DNA of 64,000 nt from Anaerolineales bacterium (GCA_025056175.1 JANWWK010000003.1:21981-85980), one strand, 5' to 3'; counted from the stretch's first letter, positions 55,207 through 64,000 are shown. Numbers and translations: made by a program. Notes: generated from the letters alone by a model not told the origin.

Positions 55207-56076
55207 ATGAACGAGCTGAGAACAAGTTTCATTTTACTGGTCTTATATTTGCTTGCACTATTTGCGGTTGGAGAAGTTTTCGACAACTACGGGTTGATTT
55301 TTGAGTTTCCAACGCATTTTTATTTTCTGATTGTGGCCGTCGTGGGGACGAACATATTCGTGCCGCGCCTGAGTTGGATGTCGGTTACGCCTCTGTTGGG
55401 TTTTTGGGCATTTGTTTTTTTTATCATTGCGTATTTCTACATTCAGGTAAACGGTCTGGGGTCGCTTCAGGTATTAGGCATCGAGTTTATTCTCGTGGAG
55501 GTGGCCGTCTGGATGTCGTATCACCTGAACTCCCAATTACGAGCAGTCGAAGCATTGATGGATAACCTGGCTTCGGCTACTTACACCAACCGTACACTCG
55601 ACCTGAGGCAGGCAACCGAGCGCATCAAAGTTGAAATGACGCGCAGCCGCAGGCATCACCATCCACTCTCGGTTATCTTACTTAAGCCAGAAAAAATCAC
55701 ATCAAACGAAGACCAGAAAGCTTACAAACTCATGCGGGAAGACCTGTTGCGCCACTTTGCCTCAGCACGTATCGGCCAAATTATGACCAATGAACTACGG
55801 CAAACGGACTTGATTCTACGCGCGCCCGAAGGACACTTCATCATTCTCTGCGCCGAGACGCCACGCGAAAGTTCTGTCCTGCTGGCTGAGCGTTTGCAAG
55901 AGGCAATTGACAAAGAAATTGGGGCTTCAGTGGAATGGAGCGTTGCATCCTTCCCTGACGAAGCGCTGACGTTTGAGGAACTGCTCAACAAGGCATACGC
56001 TGCTCTGGGAAAAAACAAGCAGGAAGAGTATATTCGTTCAAGCATATCCGATTTGCAGAAGGTAGAAAAACATTAA
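55207..56076 (+). CDS. Membrane protein with degenerate GGDEF-like domain
   Basis: 289 aa. Four membrane helices cover about residues 5-110, then a helical linker, then a C-terminal GGDEF-fold domain (about 140-285). The active-site loop reads APEGHFIILC in place of GGDEF, so diguanylate cyclase activity is very unlikely. The DLRQATERIKVEMTRSRRHHHPLSVILL opening is family-like. It may be a signalling receptor or scaffold controlling the adjacent sugar-transferase locus (inference). AAGGA upstream supports the start. Confidence 0.7.
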   Translation: MNELRTSFILLVLYLLALFAVGEVFDNYGLIFEFPTHFYFLIVAVVGTNIFVPRLSWMSVTPLLGFWAFVFFIIAYFYIQVNGLGSLQVLGIEFILVEVAVWMSYHLNSQLRAVEALMDNLASATYTNRTLDLRQATERIKVEMTRSRRHHHPLSVILLKPEKITSNEDQKAYKLMREDLLRHFASARIGQIMTNELRQTDLILRAPEGHFIILCAETPRESSVLLAERLQEAIDKEIGASVEWSVASFPDEALTFEELLNKAYAALGKNKQEEYIRSSISDLQKVEKH

Positions 56077-56179
56077 AATTCTTCTCGGTGGATACAGACC
56101 GGCTGAAAAATCTTTTCCACTACGACTTAAACGAAGGAACACGCCAGAATAAATGCTCGATGTGACAGAGGAGGACAGT

Positions 56180-56854
56180 ATGTACCATTACGCCGAATAC
56201 TCTTGGATTTCCAGGTTCAACCCCGAAAAACGAATTTTTGTTGGAAAATCCTACCATTTTATGAAGCGAGTGATGGATTTAAGCCTGACCCTGCTCACCC
56301 TGCCATTGTGGATGCCGCTTTTCTTGCTTATTGCTCTGGCAATCAAAATTTCCTCGCCCAAAGACCCCGTCCTGTTCGTCCAAATGCGCACAGGGAAAGG
56401 CGGCAAACGCTTCAAGATGCTCAAATTCCGCACGATGGTGCCGAACGCCGAGCAACTCAAGAGTCAGCTGGCGCAGGTGAATGCCAACGGAGAGTTGACC
56501 GGCCCGCTCAAACTCAAAAACGACCCGCGCGTGACCAGAATCGGGCGATTTCTCCGCAAGACCAGCCTGGATGAACTGCCCCAGCTCATCAACGTTCTCA
56601 AAGGCGAAATGAGCCTGGTGGGGCCGCGTCCAACCTCGTGGAGCGCGAACACCTACAAACTCTGGCAAACCGAACGGCTGGATGTCTTGCCGGGCATCGT
56701 GGGGCTGTGGCAGGTGTATGGACGCGGCAGCGAAAACTTCGACGAATGGCTGCGCATGGACATCGCCTACATCGAGCGGCGCAGCATCTGGCTGGATTTC
56801 TGCCTGTTGGTGATGGCCGTCTTCGTTGTGCTGAGACAAAAAGGAGCGCGTTAA
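56180..56854 (+). CDS. Polyprenyl-phosphate sugar-1-phosphate transferase (priming glycosyltransferase)
   Basis: 224 aa. An N-terminal membrane segment ([20 protein letters not shown]) leads into the bacterial sugar transferase domain with [17 protein letters not shown] and the diagnostic [21 protein letters not shown] (about 140). It attaches the first sugar-phosphate to undecaprenyl phosphate for exopolysaccharide or glycan assembly. The start at ATG 56180 (GAGGAGG upstream) is preferred over 56153. The short, WbaP-core length is normal. Confidence 0.92.
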   Translation: MYHYAEYSWISRFNPEKRIFVGKSYHFMKRVMDLSLTLLTLPLWMPLFLLIALAIKISSPKDPVLFVQMRTGKGGKRFKMLKFRTMVPNAEQLKSQLAQVNANGELTGPLKLKNDPRVTRIGRFLRKTSLDELPQLINVLKGEMSLVGPRPTSWSANTYKLWQTERLDVLPGIVGLWQVYGRGSENFDEWLRMDIAYIERRSIWLDFCLLVMAVFVVLRQKGAR

Positions 56855-56874
56855 CCGCCCTGACGGGAGATAAC

Positions 56875-58047
56875 TTGAAAAAATCGGAAAGCGGACTTTC
56901 TTTATCGGTGCAGATTGCGTTTTGGTTTCTGTTGTGGAGCGCGACCGCTTGCTCCGCGCCTGAAGTTCGCACGCCGGTCTCTGAGGAAGCGACTCTCACG
57001 CCAACATCAGCACTTGCCACGTCAACGCCGCCTGCCTGGCTGACCGGCAGCGACATCCCCCTGCCGCCGGCCAACCATCTGTATCACGGCGTATTCCCCA
57101 GCGGGGGGTATACGGATGTCACCACGCGCCAGGCATTGCACGAATACGAATCGGCTGTGGGCAAACAGGCCGCCTGGGTATACTTCTCTCATTTCTGGTT
57201 CGAGGGAAAAGAGTTCCCGCTCGAAACGGCGCGCTGGATTCGAGAAGAGCATAGTATCCCCTATCTGCGGTTGATGCTCCAATCGTTTTTCAAATCGCGG
57301 GGCGATGAACCGCTCTACACGCTCCAAAACATCCTGGAAGGCCGCTTTGATGACGATTTGCGCGCGTGGTGCCGCGCAGCGCGCGATTTTGGCACGCCGC
57401 TGATTGCTGAATACGGCGTCGAAGTCAACTCTGATTCATTCCCCTGGTCGGGCATCTTCAATGGCAGCGGAGAAACAACCGGCTATGGCGACCCGGCGCT
57501 GCCCGACGGCCCGGAGCGATTCCAGGACGCCTATCGTCATATCATCCAGTTGTGCCGCGACGAAGGCGCTCGCAACATCACCTGGGTCTTCCACGCCGAT
57601 AGTTGGAGCTACCCAAACGAATCCTGGAACGCGTTTGAGAACTACTATCCCGGCGATGCGTGGATTGACTGGGTGGGATTCAGCATCTACGGCGTCCACA
57701 CCCCCTACGGGCAGTATTACAGCATCTTCAGCGAACGCATGGAAGACATGTACGCGCGCGCAGAACGCCTGGCGCCCGGCAAGCCCATCATCATCACCGA
57801 GTTTGGCAGCGCCAGAGACAACCCGTATCTCGACCAGGCCGCCTGGACGCGCGACGCACTGGAAACGATAACCTCCATGCGTTACCCGAACCTGATTGGT
57901 TTCAGCTGGTGGAACGAAGCCTGGCAAAACGACGGCAACCCCGCCAACGATACCACCATGCGCGTTCAGGACAACCCGGAACTGGTAGAACTGTTCCGGC
58001 GGATGGTGGGAGAAAACCCGGCCATTCTGGGAGAAATCACCCGATGA
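56875..58047 (+). CDS. GH26-like glycoside hydrolase lipoprotein
   Basis: 390 aa. The start is TTG 56875 with GGGAGA upstream, supported by a signal peptide and lipobox-like SATAC (Cys about 24). The hydrolase fold has candidate Glu in IAEYGVEVNSDSFPW (about 182) and IITEFGSA (about 305). FSWWNEAWQNDGN is also family-like (beta-mannanase/GH26 or a related GH). It may cut or edit the polysaccharide made here. The ORF-track start at 56638 overlaps the sugar transferase and is rejected. Moderate confidence on the GH family. Confidence 0.75.
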   Translation: MKKSESGLSLSVQIAFWFLLWSATACSAPEVRTPVSEEATLTPTSALATSTPPAWLTGSDIPLPPANHLYHGVFPSGGYTDVTTRQALHEYESAVGKQAAWVYFSHFWFEGKEFPLETARWIREEHSIPYLRLMLQSFFKSRGDEPLYTLQNILEGRFDDDLRAWCRAARDFGTPLIAEYGVEVNSDSFPWSGIFNGSGETTGYGDPALPDGPERFQDAYRHIIQLCRDEGARNITWVFHADSWSYPNESWNAFENYYPGDAWIDWVGFSIYGVHTPYGQYYSIFSERMEDMYARAERLAPGKPIIITEFGSARDNPYLDQAAWTRDALETITSMRYPNLIGFSWWNEAWQNDGNPANDTTMRVQDNPELVELFRRMVGENPAILGEITR

Positions 58048-59207
58048 GATTCGCCCAATTGGACCCACGCCACGAACCTGCGCGCGTGGAACGCATCTGG
58101 CGTTCTTTGCTGGAAACCTGCCCGCACCACTATTTCCTCTCGTGGGGATGGATTTCAACCTGGCTGGACAGCCTGCCCGCCGAACAGGAGACCCGGCTGG
58201 TGGCCGGATTCATGGACGAAGAGCCTGTCCTGGCATTCTTTTTGGGAACAACCATCCGCAAGAACGCCGCGCACAGCTGGCGCATTGCTGCCCTGAACGC
58301 CACCGGAAACCCTTACTTCGACAAAATTTACCAGGAATACAACGCCGTTCTGGCTCACCCAGACATTCGCCTGGATTTCGACCTGTTTCAGCGCGCCTGC
58401 CATCAGATTCGATGGGATGAACTGCGTCTGCCAGGGCTTGCGGAAGAATTTACGTTGCTGCTGGGCAGCCTGAAAGACCAACCCACGCGTTACAACGCCT
58501 TCATCGAAGACGACCCGCCCGCGTTTTACATTGACCTGGAACGAGTACGTCAACACAACCTGGATTACCAGGCATTGTTAAGCAGCAACAAGCGTTCCCA
58601 AATCCGGCGGTCTATCAAAGAGTACGAGAAAGACGGCCCCATCACACTTCAGGAAGCGCAAACCCCGCAAGAAGCGCTTGCGTTCCTGCATCGCCTGGCA
58701 GAATATCACGAACGAGAGTGGCAACAGCGCGGCCAACCAGGCGCCTTCTCGAATGCGTACTTCTTCGAGTTCCACCGCGAACTGATTGCCCGCCGCTTTC
58801 AGCACGGAGAACTCCAACTCTTGCGGATTGCCACACCCGGCACAGAATTGGGCTATTTGTACAATTTCGTTTACCAGGGATGGATATACTGCTACCAGAG
58901 CGGGTTCAACTATCTGCCTGGCAACATCTATCGGCCTGGCCTGATTTCGGATTACTTCGCCATCCTGCACAATGCGCGACTCGGCCATCAGGCCTACGAC
59001 TTCATGGCAGGCGATAGTGAATACAAACGCAGCCTGGCAACCGATTCTCGCCGAATGCACTGGATGCGGCTGTTCCGCTCCCGCCCGGCCTTCCTGGCCT
59101 GGCAATTTTTCAACTGCATCAAAACGACAGCCAGAAGATTTCCTGTCGTTTACAACCTGCTCATGCGGCTCAAAAAGCAGGTTTTTCCAAAGAAAAATGA
59201 GAGATGA
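58044..59207 (+). CDS. FemAB/CelD-like GNAT acyltransferase (pair 1, copy A)
   Basis: 387 aa. The C-terminal half carries the GNAT-type motif set of CelD/BcsL and FemAB-like proteins: NKRSQIRRSIKEYEKDG (about 175), a GELQLLRIATPGTELGYLYNFVY core and YDFMAGDSEYKRSLATDS near the end. Such proteins transfer acyl or aminoacyl groups in envelope or polysaccharide synthesis. The ATG overlaps the previous stop (ATGA). Closely related to the next gene, from tandem duplication. Substrate unknown. Confidence 0.78.
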   Translation: MRFAQLDPRHEPARVERIWRSLLETCPHHYFLSWGWISTWLDSLPAEQETRLVAGFMDEEPVLAFFLGTTIRKNAAHSWRIAALNATGNPYFDKIYQEYNAVLAHPDIRLDFDLFQRACHQIRWDELRLPGLAEEFTLLLGSLKDQPTRYNAFIEDDPPAFYIDLERVRQHNLDYQALLSSNKRSQIRRSIKEYEKDGPITLQEAQTPQEALAFLHRLAEYHEREWQQRGQPGAFSNAYFFEFHRELIARRFQHGELQLLRIATPGTELGYLYNFVYQGWIYCYQSGFNYLPGNIYRPGLISDYFAILHNARLGHQAYDFMAGDSEYKRSLATDSRRMHWMRLFRSRPAFLAWQFFNCIKTTARRFPVVYNLLMRLKKQVFPKKNER

Positions 59208-60394
59208 ACCCGACTTCCCCGCTTACTCGCTTACGCTTTTCCCGCTTCGATTGCCGCTCGGAATTTTCGGCGGTCGAGCAAATCTGGAAGGCGCTCCAGG
59301 CGCGCTGCGCCCATCCGTACTTCCTTTCCTGGGGCTGGCTCTCCACCTGGCTCAAGACTCTGCCGCCCGCTCAGCGCGTGTGGCTGATTGCCGGTTTCTC
59401 AAATGGAGAAGCGGTTCTCGCCTTTTTCGTTGGAACAACTATCTCCTGGCTGCCCGTGCCAGGTCTGCGCCGCGCCGCGCTCAACGCAACGGGAAACGAA
59501 CGACTGGACAAAATTTACGTGGAATACAACGGCCTGCTCGCCGACCCGGAGATTGCCGTAGATTTCGACCTGTTCCGGCGTGCCTGCGGACAAATTCGCT
59601 GGACGGAATTGCGCCTGCCTGGGCTTTCCTGCCGGTTTGCAGCACAATTGCATCCACTGACCGAACATCCCGAAGCACATCTGGCCCTGCTCGAAGAGAC
59701 AACTGCCGCCTACTGGGTCAACCTGGAACAGGTTCGGGCGCAAAACATGGATTACGCCGCCCTGTTGAGCGCCAACAAACGCGCCCAAATCCGGCGGTCT
59801 ATCAAAGAATACGAAAAAGATGGACTCATCGCGATTCAGGAAGCCCAAACCCCACAGGAAGCCCTGCGCTTTCTGGAACAACTGGCAAACTATCACCAGA
59901 AAGAATGGCAGGAACGGGGCCGCGATGGCGCATTCTCGAACGAATATTTCCGCCGCTTCCATCGCGCGCTCATCACCGAGCGATTCGCGCATGGCGAAAT
60001 TCAACTACTGCGGATAGCAGCCCCGAACGTCGAACTGGGTTACCTCTACAACTTCGTCTATCACGGACGCGTGTATTTCTATCAGAGCGGATTCAACTAC
60101 CAGCCCGGCAACCTTCATCGGCCAGGGTTGGTTTCGCATTATTACGCCGTTTTACGCAACGCTCAACACGGCCACGCGGTGTATGATTTCATGGCCGGAC
60201 AGGATGATTACAAAAAGAGCCTTTCCACCGACTCCGAGCCGATGTACTGGCTGCGACTATTCCGTTCTCGACCAGTCTTCTGGGCCTGGAAAGCATTTGC
60301 CGCCGCCAAGAAGAGAGCCAAAACTTCGCCACTGGCGTACCGGTTGCTTCAATCACTAAAAAAACTGGCCTCTTCACAGGAAAACGAGAGATGA
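59204..60394 (+). CDS. FemAB/CelD-like GNAT acyltransferase (pair 1, copy B)
   Basis: 396 aa paralogue of the preceding gene. It shares NKRAQIRRSIKEYEKDG, GEIQLLRIAAPNVELGYLYNFVY and YDFMAGQDDYKKSLSTDS with it in the same order. The N-terminal halves also align (SWGWxSTWLxxLP). It starts within an ATGA overlap. The two products may act sequentially or as a dimer on the locus polysaccharide (inference). Confidence 0.78.
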   Translation: MNPTSPLTRLRFSRFDCRSEFSAVEQIWKALQARCAHPYFLSWGWLSTWLKTLPPAQRVWLIAGFSNGEAVLAFFVGTTISWLPVPGLRRAALNATGNERLDKIYVEYNGLLADPEIAVDFDLFRRACGQIRWTELRLPGLSCRFAAQLHPLTEHPEAHLALLEETTAAYWVNLEQVRAQNMDYAALLSANKRAQIRRSIKEYEKDGLIAIQEAQTPQEALRFLEQLANYHQKEWQERGRDGAFSNEYFRRFHRALITERFAHGEIQLLRIAAPNVELGYLYNFVYHGRVYFYQSGFNYQPGNLHRPGLVSHYYAVLRNAQHGHAVYDFMAGQDDYKKSLSTDSEPMYWLRLFRSRPVFWAWKAFAAAKKRAKTSPLAYRLLQSLKKLASSQENER

Positions 60395-62091
60395 CCCTGC
60401 GCCTTCGTGAACTTTCATGGATGAGTATTCCGATGGCCCTGCTGGGGCTGATTTTTCTGTTCGGCGGCACCTTCATTTACATTGACGGCGACGATGCGGC
60501 CTCGATTGCCTATCATGTAATGGGACGCAACCCACAACTGCATCTGCCCTATTCCCCCTATCACGGCATGATGGACCGGTTGTTGAGCCTGTTTCCGGCG
60601 CAAGAGCCGCTCCTGCGCGTGGCAGCCTTCAGCCTGACACGGCTGGCGGGCATCGGGTTTGTCCTGCTGGCGCTGCAACTTGCCTTCGACTGGCTGAAAC
60701 AGACCAACATCGTCCTTTCCCCCTCTCAAAAAGCGCTCACCGCTCTGACATTGCTGCTGGCCGCGCCCGAACTCGCCTATTTGAGCCTGACGTATTCTCC
60801 CACGCTGATAGCGATGTGCCTGGCGCTGGGAGCACACCTGCTCGCGCGCCAAACTCTGCGAACGAGAGAACTCTCTCCCCTCACCCAGTCCCTGCGCTAC
60901 GCCGCAGCCCTGCTCTTGTTCGGGCTGGGCGCCTCTTTCCGCTGGAATGTGACCGCTTACGCGCTGGTCATCGCTGCCGACCTTTGGGTCAGCGAAACAA
61001 TCGAAAGACAACCCACTCGCTGGCTATGCGCTATTCTGGGGGGCGGACTGGCCGGATTGAGCGCCCTGCTCCTGATTGCGTTCAGCGGCTATGGTCTGAC
61101 CGATTTTCTCGCCAGATTGAATACGGTGGAATATGTCATGAATCAGGCCGGTTCGCTTGGGCCACAGGCAGACGCGCCACTCAGCGAAATCCTGCTGCGT
61201 TCCGGGCTGACCCTCACCCCGCTGCTCACGCCTGCATTCGTGGGATTGGCTCTGCTGGGATTCGGGCAACTGGCAAGGCAGCGTCACCCCCTGCTCCTGC
61301 CAATTTTGGCCGGGCTATTGAGCGCGCTGCCCTGGCTCAAATCGGGCGTGCCGAAGTTCATCATCACCTCGCTGCCGCCGATGGTCTTTCTGATGGCGCT
61401 GGGTTTGTGGATGGCGTTCACGTTTGCGCGGAAAAAACGCGCCCAAACTGCGTTCACCCTGCTTCTGGCGGCGGTGCTGCTCCTGCCATGGGGAATTGGA
61501 ATCCGCCTGAGCCGGGAGGATTCAGCCTGGGGGCCGGGCTTCCAGGCGCGACGTTTCGATGAACCTTCTGGCGAAACCGGCGTGTCGTTCCAGTTCGGGG
61601 CAGGCGCGGCCTTCCCCACGCCGGAGGGAGTGCGTCCGCTGTACGGTCATGGTTGGGTGTTGTTGAGGGAGTGGAAAACCTTTACTGAAACAGCCGCCGC
61701 CGAGCGTGAGCAGGTGGTCGAAACCGCCCTGCAGCGCAACCTGCCGATTGTGGTCACAAACTGGTCGCCCGATTACTATCTCAATGCCCTGTATGCGCGT
61801 GGTTTTCAGACCACCGACCCACACGACCGCCCGGATAAGAACGGATTCTTCACCGAACGACGCTTCGAGGGGCCGGACGGCAAAACAGTTGTCCTGCGCT
61901 ACGGCGAGATAGAAGGGGAAACCGCGGCGTTCCTGCTCGAAACGCTCTCCCGCCTGCCCGATGCGCAAACCGTGCTGCTGACCGGCTACCCGCGCACTCT
62001 GCGAACGCTGTATCAGGAACGCCCGCATGCCCTGCAAGCGTTAGGGGTCAATTCAGCCCTGCTGAACCTTGCCGAGCTACGTCAACCGTAA
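60391..62091 (+). CDS. Multi-spanning membrane protein, GT-C glycosyltransferase-like
   Basis: 566 aa. About ten to twelve membrane helices cover roughly residues 10-370, then a soluble C-terminal domain (about 375-566). An acidic motif YIDGDDAAS follows helix 1, in the position of the catalytic loop Asp in GT-C glycosyltransferases. The family cannot be named from sequence alone. Overlaps the previous stop by ATGA. Context suggests it adds a sugar to a lipid-linked or polymer glycan. Confidence 0.7.
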   Translation: MTLRLRELSWMSIPMALLGLIFLFGGTFIYIDGDDAASIAYHVMGRNPQLHLPYSPYHGMMDRLLSLFPAQEPLLRVAAFSLTRLAGIGFVLLALQLAFDWLKQTNIVLSPSQKALTALTLLLAAPELAYLSLTYSPTLIAMCLALGAHLLARQTLRTRELSPLTQSLRYAAALLLFGLGASFRWNVTAYALVIAADLWVSETIERQPTRWLCAILGGGLAGLSALLLIAFSGYGLTDFLARLNTVEYVMNQAGSLGPQADAPLSEILLRSGLTLTPLLTPAFVGLALLGFGQLARQRHPLLLPILAGLLSALPWLKSGVPKFIITSLPPMVFLMALGLWMAFTFARKKRAQTAFTLLLAAVLLLPWGIGIRLSREDSAWGPGFQARRFDEPSGETGVSFQFGAGAAFPTPEGVRPLYGHGWVLLREWKTFTETAAAEREQVVETALQRNLPIVVTNWSPDYYLNALYARGFQTTDPHDRPDKNGFFTERRFEGPDGKTVVLRYGEIEGETAAFLLETLSRLPDAQTVLLTGYPRTLRTLYQERPHALQALGVNSALLNLAELRQP

Positions 62092-62101
62092 ACAAAATGC
62101 C

Positions 62102-63262
62102 ATGAACCTGCAAACGACCTGGAAGCACTACAACGCGCGCCTGCTCACCGCCGCCGAAATCGAACCCCGCCTGGTTGCGGCCTGGACGGAACTGGAAGGG
62201 CGCGCCCTGCACCCAAACGCTTTCCTATCGCCCCATTTCGTCTTGCCGGCGCTCAAATACCTGGAACCAGCCCAGGAATGCTTCGGTGTGTTCATCGAAA
62301 GACAGGCGGCAGGAAGCCGCGACTTGGTCGGCGTGGCCTGGCTGCGGATACGCAAACCCACCCATCGATTCCCGCTCCCCCATCTGGCGGCGTTTCTGTC
62401 CATCCATTCATACCTTTCCGACTTTCTGCTGGACCAGGAATGCGCCGCAGACGCCTTGCAGGCAATTTACTGCGCCCTGCGCCGCGCCGGACAGGGCTGG
62501 CATGGCCTGTACATCAACAACGCATCTGTGGAAAGCCTGTATGATGAAGCCCTGCAGGCAACAGCCCGCGAGAACCGATTGCGCTGGCATCTGGTCGAAG
62601 AGTGGCAAAGAGCCATCCTTTATCCCACACAGGCAGAGATGGCCCTCTCCGAGTACATCTCCAAAAGAAGGCTGAAAAATTACCAAAAAAGTTGGAAGAA
62701 ACTCGAAGAACAAGGCCGCCTGGAATGGGCTCTCCACTGGAGCGAAGCAAACAACATCGAGACAGGTATCGAGGCATTCCTGCGCATGGAACATTCCGGC
62801 TGGAAAAAAGAAGAAGGGACCTCCCTGCTCTCGCATCCACACGAAGCGGGTTTCTTTCGAGAGATGATGCAAGGTTTTGGGAAGGCCGGGCGGGCGTATT
62901 TCACGGAAATCCGGCTGAACGACCGGGTCATTGCCTCGACGGCGAACATGATTTCCGGCAGAGTCGGGGTCGGTTTCAAAATCGGATGGGAGGATGAATA
63001 TACCGGATACGGTCTCGGAATCGCCAACGAAATCAAACTTATCGAACACGCCGGGCAGTTTTCGCGCCTGGCATTCATTGATAGTTGCGCCGCGCCCGAT
63101 TCGTACATGAACGAACTGTGGCCGGGACGGCGCAAAATCTGCGAAGGCTGGTTTTCGCTCACGCCCATCGGCGAAGCAGCGCTTCAGGCAGCGCAATTTG
63201 CCAGAAAACTCAAAGCCGGGCTGCAAAATGCCTCGAGGGGCAAAGAAAGCCATAAGACATGA
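62102..63262 (+). CDS. FemAB/CelD-like GNAT acyltransferase (pair 2, intact copy)
   Basis: 386 aa. The N-terminal half contains FLSPHFVLPALKYLEP and the C-terminal half carries the GNAT-like region (KRRLKNYQKSWKKLEE, about 195; IKIIEHAGQ-like segment near 315; SCAAPDSYMNELWPGRRKI). It belongs to the same broad group as the pair at 58044/59204 but forms its own subgroup with the next gene. The start was moved to ATG 62102 to avoid overlap with the GT-C gene (11 nt spacer). Confidence 0.78.
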   Translation: MNLQTTWKHYNARLLTAAEIEPRLVAAWTELEGRALHPNAFLSPHFVLPALKYLEPAQECFGVFIERQAAGSRDLVGVAWLRIRKPTHRFPLPHLAAFLSIHSYLSDFLLDQECAADALQAIYCALRRAGQGWHGLYINNASVESLYDEALQATARENRLRWHLVEEWQRAILYPTQAEMALSEYISKRRLKNYQKSWKKLEEQGRLEWALHWSEANNIETGIEAFLRMEHSGWKKEEGTSLLSHPHEAGFFREMMQGFGKAGRAYFTEIRLNDRVIASTANMISGRVGVGFKIGWEDEYTGYGLGIANEIKLIEHAGQFSRLAFIDSCAAPDSYMNELWPGRRKICEGWFSLTPIGEAALQAAQFARKLKAGLQNASRGKESHKT

Positions 63263-63891
63263 ATACGTTGCCAGGCATCACTCTAAAACTCTTGCACCCC
63301 GCCGAACTCGAAGCGAGGACGCTCTCAGACTGGGCAGACTTGGAAGCGCGGGCAAGCATGCCGAATGCGTTCCTCTCGCCCTACTTTGTCCTGCCAGCCT
63401 TGCGGCACCTCGATGCGCAAGAGAACGTTTTTGGCGCGTTCATCGAAAGACACAGCGCAGGGAACTCCACGCTCATCGGCGTTGCGTTATTTCGGCACAA
63501 AAAACCATCCCGACACTTCCCGCTACCGCACCTGACCGCGTATGCTTCGGTTCATTCTTACTTAACCGGGTTTTTGTTAGATGCAGACTATGTAGAAGAG
63601 ACCAGCCTGATGCTCGCGCGTTTTCTCAAATCGAACAGTTACCGCTGGCACGGCGCGCATTTCGAGAACTGTCCGCATGAATTGATGTTAAGACAAGAAA
63701 CGCTAACGGCTTTTTCCTCCTTTGGTCTGCGCTGGCGTCCCACCGCAAATTGGCAGAGACCTGTTCTGCGGCCCGGTCAAGACAACATCAGTGCATTGCC
63801 GCAGATTTCGCGGCATTCCCTGAAAGACTATCAGCGTCACATGCGGCATCTTCAATCGCTAGAAAGTGTTATGAACTTTTACAAGAGATAA
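63259..63891 (+). pseudogene. FemAB/CelD-like acyltransferase truncated by an insertion sequence
   Basis: The ORF is 210 aa and matches the preceding gene through about residue 198 (FLSPYFVLPALRHL, RHFPLPHLTAYASVHSYL, SRHSLKDYQRHM). It then runs into unrelated sequence (about 63861) and stops at 63889-63891. The paralogue is 386 aa, so the C-terminal GNAT half is lost. The foreign sequence reads as an IS5-type transposase C-terminus on the other strand. The product is probably non-functional. Translation begins in an ATGA overlap. Confidence 0.8.
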
Positions 63892-64000
63892 GCGATGGCA
63901 GCTACAAACCTGGGAAGCATGAGCATCAAGAAAGCCAAAAAGTGAAGTCCAGCCAAGATTTCGGGTGTTCGTTCAAAATCACGCGCCAATCTACGAAACC
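63861..64000 (-). mobile_element. Insertion sequence (IS5-like), terminal part only
   Basis: The boundary with the truncated acyltransferase lies near 63861, where AGAAAGTGTTATGAACTTTT may be the terminal inverted repeat. The rest of the element lies beyond the window. Target duplication and exact family cannot be seen here. Confidence 0.6.
63879..64000 (-). CDS. Transposase C-terminus, IS5-family DDE type (partial)
   Basis: Not listed in the ORF track because it runs off the window. Reading minus-strand from the edge gives 39 residues, FRRLARDFERTPE...LAFLMLMLPRF, then a TAA stop (63879-63881). The RRLARDFER and TPEILAG patterns match the C-terminal end of IS5-type transposases. Only about 40 codons are visible, so the subgroup is undetermined. 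Confidence 0.7.
   Translation of the reverse strand, partial: FRRLARDFERTPEILAGLHFLAFLMLMLPRFVAAIAYLL

Noticed and set aside
58972-60186. 404 aa plus-strand ORF overlapping the acyltransferase pair
   Set aside because: Arg/Ser-rich out-of-frame reading of two clearly homologous genes.
63900-63955. Short plus-strand ORF after the truncated acyltransferase
   Set aside because: Lies within the insertion-sequence end; the minus frame gives the transposase match.

Overview
The window looks like chromosomal DNA of a Chloroflexota bacterium, probably class Anaerolineae. This is inferred, not proven. The clues are membrane-anchored proteins with Thr/Pro 'TPTPT' linkers, an NBR1-type Ig-like lipoprotein, a tungsten/molybdenum-type aldehyde:ferredoxin oxidoreductase with its own MoaD-like protein, a PPi-type phosphofructokinase, and tandem M42 aminopeptidases. 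Coding density is high, with many ATGA stop/start overlaps. No rRNA, tRNA, CRISPR array or replication origin was recognised.

Layout. 1-2000 (+): a MocA-like cytidylyltransferase, a small coiled-coil protein, a terminator and a diacylglycerol-kinase-family lipid kinase. 2009-13452 (-): the most distinctive locus, a type VII (WXG100/ESX) secretion-like operon. In transcription order it encodes a secreted-VWA/TM/FHA protein, a WXG100 protein with a long Gly/Ser/Pro tail, four small WXG100-like proteins, a hairpin, an EssB-like pseudokinase with one C-terminal membrane segment, a three-ATPase EccC/EssC protein, and a ubiquitin-like (YukD/EsaB-type) domain fused to two FHA domains. 13606-17346 (+): a TPT-rich anchored protein and three successive M42 aminopeptidases. 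17348-19527 (-): a DUF456 protein and serS, preceded by a T-box leader whose specifier loop reads UCC (Ser). 19549-27205: an orphan ABC permease (+), then on the minus strand a UbiA prenyltransferase, PPi-type PFK, SMC and RNase III. 27473-30207 (+): miaA and a long-chain acyl-CoA ligase. 30286-33054 (-): ftsH and xthA. 33139-35954 (+): a single-domain response regulator, a DUF192 protein, a LysM/M23 peptidase and a cNMP-binding-domain protein.

36202-41511 (+) is a complete branched-chain amino-acid (Liv-type) ABC operon: binding protein, two permeases and two ATPases. 41638-43759 (-) is the AOR plus MoaD-like pair. 43931-47312 (+) holds CinA (with a degenerate C-terminal domain), an M14 carboxypeptidase and the NBR1-Ig lipoprotein. 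47372-54897 (-) holds a NUDIX hydrolase and a nitrogen/purine-salvage-like operon: 8-oxoguanine-deaminase-type amidohydrolase, adenine deaminase, GntR/UTRA regulator, YgeY-type hydrolase, histidine phosphatase and YgeW-type carbamoyltransferase. Three of these resemble parts of the anaerobic urate/purine-degradation cluster of enteric and gut bacteria.

55207-64000 (+) is an envelope or exopolysaccharide locus: a membrane protein with a degenerate GGDEF domain, a priming sugar transferase, a GH26-like lipoprotein, two FemAB/CelD-like acyltransferase paralogues, a GT-C-like membrane protein and a second acyltransferase pair. The last of these is truncated by an insertion sequence whose IS5-type transposase C-terminus reads on the minus strand to the window edge.

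Start codons were moved from the ORF-track start wherever a better Shine-Dalgarno or family-typical start was visible. All functions are read from motifs by eye; no database search was run.
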